A stretch of 64,000 nucleotides of DNA, from assembly GCA_003550275.1 (NCBI GenBank), contig QXCW01000002.1, positions 496,001 through 560,000 on the forward strand, given 5' to 3'. The translations under genes and the position numbers were made by a program. Origin of the DNA: Flavobacteriaceae bacterium MAR_2010_72. GTDB lineage: Bacteria > Bacteroidota > Bacteroidia > Flavobacteriales > Flavobacteriaceae. Position 1 is the stretch's first letter, and each line of letters begins with the position of its first letter. Under the pieces are notes generated by a model. The model saw nothing but the letters and a program-made list of their open reading frames with translations, was not told the origin of the DNA and did no database searches. Positions 18,109 through 27,500 of the stretch are shown here, in pieces.

Positions 18109-20502
18109 ATGGTAAATCATATAGAAAATATTAACGACAGTTTTGAATCTCCTTTTAAACTTGAAATAAGTTTTAATAAACTTTTAAAGTATTATGAAAA
18201 GCTTGCTAAAAGTGATGATGAATTTATGGCTGCAAAGGCTAAGCGAGTTTTGAAAACCCAACGCCCTTATCCAATTTTAAGGGAAGGATTTGTTGATACG
18301 GCTATTCTTGCAAAGCATAAAAAGGAAATCGATATTATCCTGCAAGATTCGTTTAGTCAGGTGCTTACCAAAAATGAAATCAAAACGGCTTCAATGCCAT
18401 TTCATGATTTTGCATTTAATGCCTCTTACCGCTTTGGTAAAATTTTGGAAGCCGCAGGTAAAGACTTTGTTCTGGAAATCAAGAATATTTCAGATTATGA
18501 TCTTTATAGGTCTGCATGTGTTGTTATTTTGAATTTTTACTACGGTTACCAGGTTCATTTTAAGCGTCCTTTTTTTTATGAAATACCAGATGCCAACGGG
18601 GTAATGCGTTACTACAAAATTTTGTATAACGCTGATTTTATGGAAATCATCCCCACCGAAAAAGCTCCAGAAATTACTCAGCAAGACTTTGATGAGTTGC
18701 TTGATAATTTTGATGATATGGACCTGTGGAAGAAAAAATTTCCTCCTAGAAGTTATCGTTTCAAAGGTTTTGTGATTTCTAATATTTTTGATGTCACTGA
18801 CGATCAATCTATTTCCAATATCAAGTCGACCTTAATTGTGGAGAGCACTGACAAAAAGGAAATGGCCATGCACGAATTTAATAACATTTTTAGATCGTTA
18901 TTAAATATAAAAGACCTTAAAGTCGGGTTTACAGCTTATAATGAGGAAAATGACCAACTCGAGCAAGTTTTTGGCAAGGGAGTCGAAAGTTTTTTGCTGA
19001 ATAATTCTGAGGCAAAGCCTTGTCAGAATGTATTATGCGACCATTCTTATGAAACTTTATTGAGAGATAAGAAGCTATTAAGCATTTCGGATGTAGATAA
19101 GTTTTTCGTGGCCTCCAAGGGAAAAGCACCTCAAATTAAGTCGTTGAAAGAACAAAACATTAAAAGTGCTATTCTTGCACCTATAGCAGATAATGATAAA
19201 CTTTTAGGGGTGTTAGAACTGGTTTCAAGCAAGTCAAAATTGCTTAATAGTATAAATGCTAATAAACTTTTGGATGTAATGCCGTTTATTGTATCCTCGG
19301 TGATTCGTTCGAAAAAAGAAGAGAGAAATCTGATTGAAGCTGTTATCCAACAAGAATGTACCTCCATACACCCTAGTGTCTCTTGGAAATTCAATATAGC
19401 GGCTAGAAAATTCATCAAGGACAAGCAAATTCATGGAACTAATGCCGTGTTCAGTAAGATTAAGTTTGAGGACGTTTATCCTTTATATGGACAAATTGAC
19501 GTCAAAGGATCTTCCGATGCTAGAAATTTAGCTACCCAAAAAGATCTTTCGCTTCAGCTAAATTTAGTTGAAAAAATTATTGATGCATTGATGGCCTTGG
19601 AGCAACTTCCTATTTTACAAAAGTTAAAATTCCAAATAGAAAATTATTCGAGTGAGTTGAAGGATAATTTTAAAGTGGATAGCGAACAGCACATTACTAA
19701 TTTCCTTAAACAGGATATCGAACCCTTGTTTAAATATCAAGTTGAAAAGCATCCAAGCTTAAAAGAAGCCATAGAAGACTACTTTATTAAAATAGATGAT
19801 AATTTGGACGTGATTTATTATTACAGAAAAAATTATGACGATACCATATTGCTCATAAATGAAAATATGTCTTCAATTTTGGATGCCAAGCAAAATGAAG
19901 CCCAAGCCATGTATCCGCATTATTTTGAGCGCTTTAAAACGGATGGTGTTGAGCATAATATGTATATCGGCGAATCCATAACCAAAAAAGAAAGTTTTAA
20001 TGCCATCTATCTTTATAATCTGCGATTGTGGCAATTGCAGGTAATGTGTGAAATGGAAAATGAGTTTTACCAAAACCAGCATGAATACCCTATTGCATTG
20101 GATGTGGCTTCTATGATTTTGGTATTTAACCAACCATTATCCATTAGATTTAGAATGGATGAAAAACAATTTGATGTGGACGGTACGTATAATGCCAGAT
20201 ATGAAGTGGTTAAAAAGCGCGTTGATAAGGCGTTTATTAAAGGAACCGAAGACCGAATTACTACAAAAGGTAAAATGGTTATTGTGTACTCACAAAAGGA
20301 AGATGAGGCAGAATATCTTCAATATGTTAAGTTTTTACAATCTAAAAAACGCCTTCATGATGATGTGGAAATTGTTGAATTAGAGGACCTTCAAGGAGTT
20401 ACAGGTTTAAAAGCCATACGTGTCGGGTTGCTGTATAGTACAGATCCTGAAAATAAAGAATTTTATACCTATGAAGATCTTTTAGAAGAAATCAAAACTT
20501 AA
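18109..20502 (+). CDS. GAF-like domain protein, 797 residues
   Basis: This large soluble protein has no signal peptide or membrane segments. The region at about residues 245-400 (NNIFRSLLNIKDLKVGFTAY ... IKSAILAPIADNDKLLGVLELVS) reads as a GAF-type sensor. Downstream is a conserved-looking segment around FEDVYPLYGQIDVKGSSDAR (about 452-471), then a helical region. I see no GGDEF, EAL, histidine-kinase or DNA-binding motif, so its output is unknown. Proteins of this architecture appear in other Flavobacteriia with only a GAF label. Its stop codon overlaps that of the convergent HD-PycTM gene by 4 nt. Confidence 0.75.
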   Translation: MVNHIENINDSFESPFKLEISFNKLLKYYEKLAKSDDEFMAAKAKRVLKTQRPYPILREGFVDTAILAKHKKEIDIILQDSFSQVLTKNEIKTASMPFHDFAFNASYRFGKILEAAGKDFVLEIKNISDYDLYRSACVVILNFYYGYQVHFKRPFFYEIPDANGVMRYYKILYNADFMEIIPTEKAPEITQQDFDELLDNFDDMDLWKKKFPPRSYRFKGFVISNIFDVTDDQSISNIKSTLIVESTDKKEMAMHEFNNIFRSLLNIKDLKVGFTAYNEENDQLEQVFGKGVESFLLNNSEAKPCQNVLCDHSYETLLRDKKLLSISDVDKFFVASKGKAPQIKSLKEQNIKSAILAPIADNDKLLGVLELVSSKSKLLNSINANKLLDVMPFIVSSVIRSKKEERNLIEAVIQQECTSIHPSVSWKFNIAARKFIKDKQIHGTNAVFSKIKFEDVYPLYGQIDVKGSSDARNLATQKDLSLQLNLVEKIIDALMALEQLPILQKLKFQIENYSSELKDNFKVDSEQHITNFLKQDIEPLFKYQVEKHPSLKEAIEDYFIKIDDNLDVIYYYRKNYDDTILLINENMSSILDAKQNEAQAMYPHYFERFKTDGVEHNMYIGESITKKESFNAIYLYNLRLWQLQVMCEMENEFYQNQHEYPIALDVASMILVFNQPLSIRFRMDEKQFDVDGTYNARYEVVKKRVDKAFIKGTEDRITTKGKMVIVYSQKEDEAEYLQYVKFLQSKKRLHDDVEIVELEDLQGVTGLKAIRVGLLYSTDPENKEFYTYEDLLEEIKT

Positions 20503-21770
20503 ATATAAAAGGCATCTTTAATAGGAGGTTTTAACATTGTTGTCGTTTCTGGTAAAACATCCTTTATTTCTGCTTTGGGATGCATTTTAAAGGATATAGC
20601 AAATGAAAGCACCGAAATAATCATACCAGTCATAAAAATGGTATAGGTAATTCGTAAGATTCTGTATTTTCTATCTAATACTTTTCCGAGGAAATAAAGA
20701 TCCTTTGTCAACGAACTATAGACGTAATCTTTGTCTTTTAAAAGTTCGGTTATCGCCCATTGGTATTCTTCAAGTTCCATTTTATGAAAATTCCCAAAAA
20801 AAGTAAGGTTTACACGTTTGTTCTCCACATCTTCTTTGGTAAACTCTCCACTTGTAATATTGGGCCGTGTAGCTATAATTGAAAGAATCATGGATACCAC
20901 ACTCGAGAACGTAAAAATAATAGTGGGAACGATTAAATAGGCGTTAGAAGGATTATCTAATTTTGAAATCAATGTTGAAAGCACCAATGAAATGATAATG
21001 GCATTAACTGATAATAAAATATTGGCTTTTGTGTCTGCAATATCACTTAACTTAATGTGGTTTCTTAAAGCCACACGATAAAATGTTTGAATACCGCGTT
21101 CAGGACTTTCGTTTTTATATTGCGCTTTATACTTGGCTTTGAGTTGTTCAGTCTTTAACTTTTTGTTTTGTTTCTTTTTGGTCTTAATGAGTTTGGCTAA
21201 ATTTTTCTCTTTTCGTGATTGCCAATTTTTCAAGGCATAATCTGTATAAAACTCATGTTTTTTTGAGAGTGTTTTTAGGTTTTCATCTAACCATTCTCGA
21301 GGCGTATAGGTTGCAACGCCTTGGAGTTCTAGCTCCTTACGTAAAAATTCGCTAGCCTCGACAAAGTACTTTTTTCCAAAGTGGGAAGAATCGGCATCCC
21401 TAATGATTTTGCCCAATTTAGTTGTTGGGGTATCTTTAAATTTAGTAGCCATAATGCAATCGTTAACGGCGCTAATAAGGTCATCATCAGCTTTCTGATC
21501 TTTTAAAAAAGCAGTTGCTATTTTCACACTTTCTTCTTCATGGCCTTCTCTTTTTTTAGTATATCCAGTGTCATGAAACCAAGCCGCTAATTGCAAGATT
21601 TCGGTATCGGATTTTGAAACCTCACTGTTCTCAATAATTTCATTCAAACTTCTTAAAACACGTTCTGTATGAGTGAAATTATGATATAAAAAACTTGAAT
21701 CTAATTCGTTCTTAAATAATTCGAACACAAAGTTTTTGGCATTTTCAATAAGTTTTGACATAAAAATCAT
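20499..21770 (-). CDS. HD phosphohydrolase fused to a Pycsar-type PycTM membrane domain
   Basis: The 423-residue protein has two parts. Residues 1-180 are an HD phosphohydrolase with a full set of metal-ligand candidates: His34 (HNFTHTERV), His66-Asp67 (AAWFHDTGY), His77 (GHEEES) and Asp127 (RDADSSHFG). A Lys-rich coiled linker (about 185-220) leads to a PycTM-like domain: RVALRNHIKLSDIADTKANI, membrane segments at about 252-269, 279-300 and 373-394, and a conserved soluble loop between the last two. In Pycsar antiphage defence PycTM domains act as membrane effectors turned on by cCMP or cUMP. Here the nucleotide-binding part is replaced by an HD domain, and no cyclase gene is visible in the window. 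The ATG at 21761 (MSKLIEN) is an alternative start. Nucleotide hydrolysis is inferred from the HD motif only. Confidence 0.82.
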   Translation of the reverse strand: MIFMSKLIENAKNFVFELFKNELDSSFLYHNFTHTERVLRSLNEIIENSEVSKSDTEILQLAAWFHDTGYTKKREGHEEESVKIATAFLKDQKADDDLISAVNDCIMATKFKDTPTTKLGKIIRDADSSHFGKKYFVEASEFLRKELELQGVATYTPREWLDENLKTLSKKHEFYTDYALKNWQSRKEKNLAKLIKTKKKQNKKLKTEQLKAKYKAQYKNESPERGIQTFYRVALRNHIKLSDIADTKANILLSVNAIIISLVLSTLISKLDNPSNAYLIVPTIIFTFSSVVSMILSIIATRPNITSGEFTKEDVENKRVNLTFFGNFHKMELEEYQWAITELLKDKDYVYSSLTKDLYFLGKVLDRKYRILRITYTIFMTGMIISVLSFAISFKMHPKAEIKDVLPETTTMLKPPIKDAFYI

Positions 21771-21834
21771 TTAAATTTAAAGCAATACAAAGTACTAAAA
21801 AATTACGTAAACACTCGAACTTTGTTGGACTGAT

Positions 21835-21842
21835 TATATTTG
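21835..21842 (+). promoter_or_regulatory. -7-like element for the msrB-msrA-selO operon
   Basis: TATATTTG matches TAnnTTTG and lies in the 151-bp region between the divergent HD-PycTM gene and msrB. No TTG is found at the ideal distance upstream, although TTTG and TTGG occur closer (21821-21827). The leader would be about 73 nt. Confidence 0.3.
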
Positions 21843-21921
21843 TAAGCGAATTGTTTTAAGTTCGACCAAACATTAATTGGAAAGATAAACCTATTAATTA
21901 AAAACAGAAAGGACATTTTAC

Positions 21922-22383
21922 ATGCTTACCTGGAAAGATGTTATTGCTTACGCAGTAAATGGAAACCCAAAACCTGATAAACGGGTCATTAAATCTGAAT
22001 CACAATGGAGAGACCAATTAACTCCAGAACAGTTTAGAATTACCAGAAAAAAGGGAACTGAAGCACCGCACAGTGGTGCATTGTGCAGTAGTTATGAAGA
22101 AGGACAATACAATTGTGTGTGTTGTAATACGCCATTGTTCGACTCAACCATTAAATTTAGTTCGGGTAGTGGTTGGCCAAGTTTTACACAACCTATTAAG
22201 GAAAATGCGATTAAATATGAAAAGGATTCTTCTTTTGGAATGGTCAGGGTAGAAGTCATGTGCAATACCTGTGATGCACATTTGGGACATGTCTTTCCAG
22301 ATGGTCCCGAACCTAGTGGTTTGCGATATTGTATCAATTCAGAGTCGATGATTTTAGAAACCCAAAATAAAGCTGAACAATGA
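21922..22383 (+). CDS. msrB: Peptide-methionine (R)-S-oxide reductase MsrB
   Basis: This 153-residue protein reduces methionine-R-sulfoxide in proteins. It has the catalytic Cys137 in LRYCINS, the zinc-binding pairs Cys65/Cys68 (NCVCCNT) and Cys114/Cys117 (CNTCDAHLGHVF), and the family landmark SGSGWPSFTQP. There is no signal peptide, so it is cytoplasmic. Its stop overlaps the start of msrA (ATGA), and selO follows, so the three make a repair and redox-response operon. Confidence 0.96.
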   Translation: MLTWKDVIAYAVNGNPKPDKRVIKSESQWRDQLTPEQFRITRKKGTEAPHSGALCSSYEEGQYNCVCCNTPLFDSTIKFSSGSGWPSFTQPIKENAIKYEKDSSFGMVRVEVMCNTCDAHLGHVFPDGPEPSGLRYCINSESMILETQNKAEQ

Positions 22384-22922
22384 AAAACGAAACTTTAGAA
22401 TTATTGACTGTTGGTGGTGGCTGTTTTTGGTGCGTAGAAGCTGTTTTTAATGAAATAAAAGGGGTTGAAAAAGTGGTTTCTGGATATTCAGGCGGGAATG
22501 CACCTGGAAGACCAACCTATCGCGAAGTATGTTCTGGATTGACAGGCCACGCCGAAGTGGTACAGGTTACCTTTAACCCTGAAGTAGTCTCATATGAAGA
22601 TTTATTGGTGATTTTCATGACTAGTCATGACCCAACTACTTTAAATCGTCAAGGTGCTGATGCCGGAACGGAATACCGTTCTGTGATATATTATCATAAT
22701 CCTGCACAAAAAGAAATTGCCAAAGTGGTTTTAAGAGAATTAGCAACTTATTATGAGCGCCCAATTGTTACTGAAATAAGTCCTTTAGAGGTGTTTTATG
22801 AGGCAGAAGCGTATCATCAGGATTACTATGCCAATAATCAAAGTGCAGGGTACTGCAATGCGGTTATTACTCCAAAATTGGCGAAATTGCGAAAAATGCA
22901 TGCCGATAAATTAAAAAGTTAG
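22380..22922 (+). CDS. msrA: Peptide-methionine (S)-S-oxide reductase MsrA
   Basis: The 180-residue protein carries the MsrA active-site motif GGCFWCVEAVF (catalytic Cys15), the GYSGG motif and EVYHQDYY-like AEAYHQDYYANN. It reduces the S-epimer of methionine sulfoxide and so complements MsrB. It overlaps msrB by 4 bp, which indicates coupled translation, and is followed by selO after 33 bp. Confidence 0.96.
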   Translation: MKNETLELLTVGGGCFWCVEAVFNEIKGVEKVVSGYSGGNAPGRPTYREVCSGLTGHAEVVQVTFNPEVVSYEDLLVIFMTSHDPTTLNRQGADAGTEYRSVIYYHNPAQKEIAKVVLRELATYYERPIVTEISPLEVFYEAEAYHQDYYANNQSAGYCNAVITPKLAKLRKMHADKLKS

Positions 22923-22955
22923 AAAAGCTTCTCTGGCCAGATTGAAAAGATAAAA

Positions 22956-24518
22956 ATGAACCTCAATATAAAAAATAGTTTCACGAATGAATTACCGGCA
23001 GACCCAATACTGGATAATACCAGAAGGCAGGTCTATAAATCCTGTTTTTCGTTTGTAACTCCTAAACAAACCACAAACCGAGAGTTGCTTCATGTATCTC
23101 CTGAAATGCTTGAGAATTTAGGTTTAAGTGAAGAAGACAGCAAGTCGAAAAGCTTTTTAAAGGTAGTTACTGGAAATCAAGTTTTAGAAGGAACCAAACC
23201 CTATGCCATGAATTATGCAGGTCATCAATTTGGGAGTTGGGCTGGGCAATTGGGTGATGGTCGTGCTATTAATTTGGGTGAAGTTGATCACAATACTAAA
23301 TTATGGACGCTGCAACTTAAGGGTGCTGGAGAAACACCTTATTCACGTTCGGCCGATGGTTTGGCTGTGTTGCGTTCTTCAATTCGAGAGTATTTATGTA
23401 GCGAGGCCATGCATCATTTGGGAGTGCCAACAACGAGAGCCTTATCTCTGGCATTAACTGGAGACCAAGTACTGCGGGATGTGATGTATGATGGTAATCC
23501 AGCTTATGAAAAAGGGGCCGTCGTTACACGAGTATCGCCAAGTTTTCTTCGCTTTGGTAGTTACGAACTTTTTGCTGCTAGGCAAGATATAGATACCTTA
23601 AAAACCCTTGTTAATTTTACAATTAATCGTCATTTTTCATATTTAGGCAAACCAAACAAGGAGGTATATATTCAATTTTTTGCTGAAGTCTCTCAACGTA
23701 CTTTAGACATGATTATCCATTGGCAGCGCGTTGGATTTGTACATGGTGTAATGAATACCGATAACATGTCAATTCTTGGACTTACAATAGATTATGGGCC
23801 GTATGGTTGGCTAGAAGGCTTTGATTTTGGCTGGACACCCAATACCACCGATAGTAAGCATAAACGCTATCGATATGGTAATCAGCCAAACATTGGTCTA
23901 TGGAATTTGTATCAATTGGCAAATGCTTTATATCCCTTAATTGAAGAAGCTGAACCCATTGAAACTATTTTAAATCAGTATAAAACAGATTTTGATCATA
24001 AATCGCTTCAAATGATGCGATCCAAATTAGGATTGCAAAACAGTAATGAAAATGATAAAATGTTAATCCAAGATTTGGAAGATGCCCTGCAACTTACCGA
24101 AACGGATATGACCATATTCTTTAGAAATTTAGCCGATTTCAAAAAAGACCAGCCTTTAAAAGGTTTGAAAATTATTGAGGAAGCCTTTTACGTGCCTTCA
24201 GAACTTACAGAACCTATAATTAAGAAGTGGAACACTTGGTTTCATCAATATGTCAAACGACTTCAGGACGAATCCGTAACTGATGACCAACGCAACGCAA
24301 AAATGAATAAAGTGAATCCTAAATATGTTTTGCGTAATTACATGGCTCAATTAGCTATTGACGATGCCGATAAAGGAGATTACGGTTTAATTGGCGAATT
24401 GTTCCAGCTTTTAAAACAACCTTATGAAGAGCAACCCGAATTACAAAAATGGTACGCCAAACGCCCTGAATGGGCACGGAATAAAGTAGGCTGCTCCATG
24501 TTGTCCTGCAGTTCGTGA
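22956..24518 (+). CDS. selO: Protein adenylyltransferase SelO (YdiU family)
   Basis: This 520-residue pseudokinase-fold enzyme transfers AMP to Ser, Thr or Tyr of proteins and is linked to oxidative stress. It shows the family's landmarks: YAGHQFGSWAGQLGDGRAI, LKGAGETPYSRSADGLAVLR, and the metal-binding loop HGVMNTDNMSILGLTIDYGP. The C-terminus GCSMLSCSS holds Cys residues where eukaryotic SelO has selenocysteine. Its place behind msrB-msrA fits a redox role and suggests co-expression with methionine repair. Confidence 0.95.
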   Translation: MNLNIKNSFTNELPADPILDNTRRQVYKSCFSFVTPKQTTNRELLHVSPEMLENLGLSEEDSKSKSFLKVVTGNQVLEGTKPYAMNYAGHQFGSWAGQLGDGRAINLGEVDHNTKLWTLQLKGAGETPYSRSADGLAVLRSSIREYLCSEAMHHLGVPTTRALSLALTGDQVLRDVMYDGNPAYEKGAVVTRVSPSFLRFGSYELFAARQDIDTLKTLVNFTINRHFSYLGKPNKEVYIQFFAEVSQRTLDMIIHWQRVGFVHGVMNTDNMSILGLTIDYGPYGWLEGFDFGWTPNTTDSKHKRYRYGNQPNIGLWNLYQLANALYPLIEEAEPIETILNQYKTDFDHKSLQMMRSKLGLQNSNENDKMLIQDLEDALQLTETDMTIFFRNLADFKKDQPLKGLKIIEEAFYVPSELTEPIIKKWNTWFHQYVKRLQDESVTDDQRNAKMNKVNPKYVLRNYMAQLAIDDADKGDYGLIGELFQLLKQPYEEQPELQKWYAKRPEWARNKVGCSMLSCSS

Positions 24519-24587
24519 TGATTAAAAGTCACTTTTATAACACCTTATTAAATTTGTATCTTTAAACAAAATCAGATTAATTACAGA

Positions 24588-27500
24588 ATGAATTTTACGT
24601 ATCGGTTAGGAGTGCTTTGTATAATGAGCATATTGTGTCATGCCTGTGCAACCTATAAAGCCCAATATAAAAGCGAAGAAACGAAACAGGTTGAGTTTCC
24701 TGACAAACCTATTGAAAAAACATTTTACCTGTTAGGAGATGGTGGTTTTCTATATAATGGTCAGGCATCAGAGGGTTTAACAGGCTTTCAGTCTTATGTT
24801 GAAAATAAGGACACTAAAGGAGATTACGCACTTTTTTTAGGAGATAATATTTATCCTTCAGGTTTGCCTTCTAAAAATCATAAAGGAAGAACGAATGCAG
24901 AAAACAGTATTGATGCTCAAATTAATTCGGTTAAAAACTTCAAAGGAAAAACCATATTTATACCTGGAAATCATGATTGGTATGCCAAAGGTTTAAGCGG
25001 ATTAAAACGGCAAGAAGAAAGAGTGGAAAAGGCATTGGGTAAAAACACGTTTTTACCTGAAGACGGTTGTCCGTTGAGAAGCGTTGATGTGAGTGAAACG
25101 GTTCAGTTAATAATTATCGATACCCAATGGTATTTAGAAAACTGGAATGTTAATCCTACAATAAATGACGAATGTGAAATAAAAACCAGAGAACGCTTAT
25201 TTGAAGAGATTGAAGGCGAATTAAAAAAAGCACAAAATAAAACCATAGTCTTTGCGATGCACCATCCCATGTACACCAACGGAGTCCATGGCGGTGAATA
25301 TTCGGCATCAAAACATTTGTATCCGTTTCAAAAAAAGATTCCGTTACCAGGCCTTGCATCTTTGGTCACACAGGTAAGAACCCAAGGCGGCGTATCTATT
25401 CAAGATCGATACAATGAGCGCTATCATAAGTTAATGAGCAGACTTGAAACCATGACGCTTGATGCGAAAAACGTGGTATTTGTTTCTGGGCATGAACACA
25501 CCTTGCAGTATATCGAAAATGAATCCATAAAGCAAATTGTATCGGGTTCTGGGTCAAAAGCATCTGCCGCAACTTTAGGGCAAAATGGATTGTTTTCTTA
25601 TGGTAAACAAGGTTTTGCAGAATTGGTCATATTTGAGGATGGTAGTACTTGGGTGAAATTTCATGCCGTTGAAAACGGAAAGCCTGAAGTAGTGTTTCAA
25701 AAGCAAGTTATTGAACCGAGAAAACAATATGATGCTTCAAGCTTTCCAAATACTTTTCCAAACGAAGTTGAAGTGTCTATTTACACCGAAGATGAAACCG
25801 ATAAATCGAGTTTTTTTGAATCAATTTGGGGAGACCATTACAGGGACGTTTACAGTACAAAAATTAAAGCTAAAGTAGCCACTTTAGATACACTTTATGG
25901 TGGATTGGAAATTCTTCGTAAAGGTGGAGGACACCAAACCAAATCATTACGATTGCGCACCAAAGACGGCCGCGAATTGAATATGAGAGCCTTAAGAAAA
26001 AGTGCTACGCAGTATTTGCAAACCGTATTGTTTAAAGATACTTATATCGAGGATGAATTCGAGAAAACGGCCATTGAAGGATTAATACTCGATTTTTATA
26101 CAGCAGCACATCCGTATGCTTTTGCTGTCATTCCTGATCTTTCACATGCCGCAAAAATTTACCATACCAATCCCAAACTTTATTACATTCCAAAGCATAA
26201 ACATTTAGGACAGTACAATGAAGAATATGGCGATGAATTGTATATGATCGAAGAACGTCCTGAAGAGAACTATACCGATGAACGCAATTTTGGCTATGCT
26301 GATGATATTGAAAGCACACATGATATTATTGAAAAAGTTCGAGAGGATGAAAAATATAAAATAGATGAAGAAGATTTTGTAAGAGCCCGATTATTTGATA
26401 TGCTTGTTGGTGATTGGGACCGACATCAGGATCAATGGCGCTGGGCACAATTTGACGAACCTAATGGAGATAAAATATTCAGACCAATACCTAGAGATAG
26501 GGACCAGGTGTTCTCCAATTTTGATGGCGCCCTGTTAGATATAATGAAAGTGATTTCAGGGTCTACAAAACAGCTTCAGGTGTATGACGAAGAACTCAAG
26601 GATATCGAATGGATGAATAGCGCTGGTATTAAATTAGATCGGGTATTGATTCAAAAAGCCGATAAGGAAATATGGTTAAAAGAAGCTAAATTTCTGCAAG
26701 ATCAAATTACAGATGAGGTTATTGACAAGGCATTTTTAAAAGTACCAGTAGAAGTTCAGGATGAAACCCTTGAAGACATCAAGAAAAAGTTGAAGGGCAG
26801 ACGATCCAATATGATAGATATTGCAACCAGATATTACAACTATTTAAATGAATTGGTGATTCTAACAGGTACTGACAAGGATGATTATATTGAAGTTACG
26901 CGTACTGGAAACAAAGAAACTCATGTTAAAATATCTAGAATCATCGACGGTAAAAAAGGCGAGGTTATTGTCGATAAAGCCTTTAATCGCGATATAACCA
27001 AGGATATTTGGATTTATGGTTTAGATGATAAAGATATATTTGAAGTTTCTGGTAGAGCCAATAATTTAATCTATGTAAGGCTCATTGGTGGTCAAGAAAA
27101 TGACACCTATATTATCCATGAGGGTAGACGAATAAAGGTATACGACCATAAATCAAAAAAGAACACCATAGAAAAAAATGTTAGGGGACAAATCAAATTT
27201 ACCGATGTATATAATCTTAACCTTTTTGACTATAAAAAGAACATTGTAAAAACCTCTACCATAACACCCAATGTTGGATTTAACCCTGATGATGGTTTTC
27301 AAATTGGAGCTTCTTTTGTAAAAACCATAAAAGGATTTCAACGCAATCCGTTTTCACAACAGCACCGCTTTAAAGGAGGCTATTTTTTTGCAACTAATGG
27401 ATTTGCACTAAATTATGACGGAGAGTTTGCCAATATTTTTCAGGATTGGAATCTTCATATTGGAGGGCAGTATACCACCGAAAATTTTACGAATAATTTC

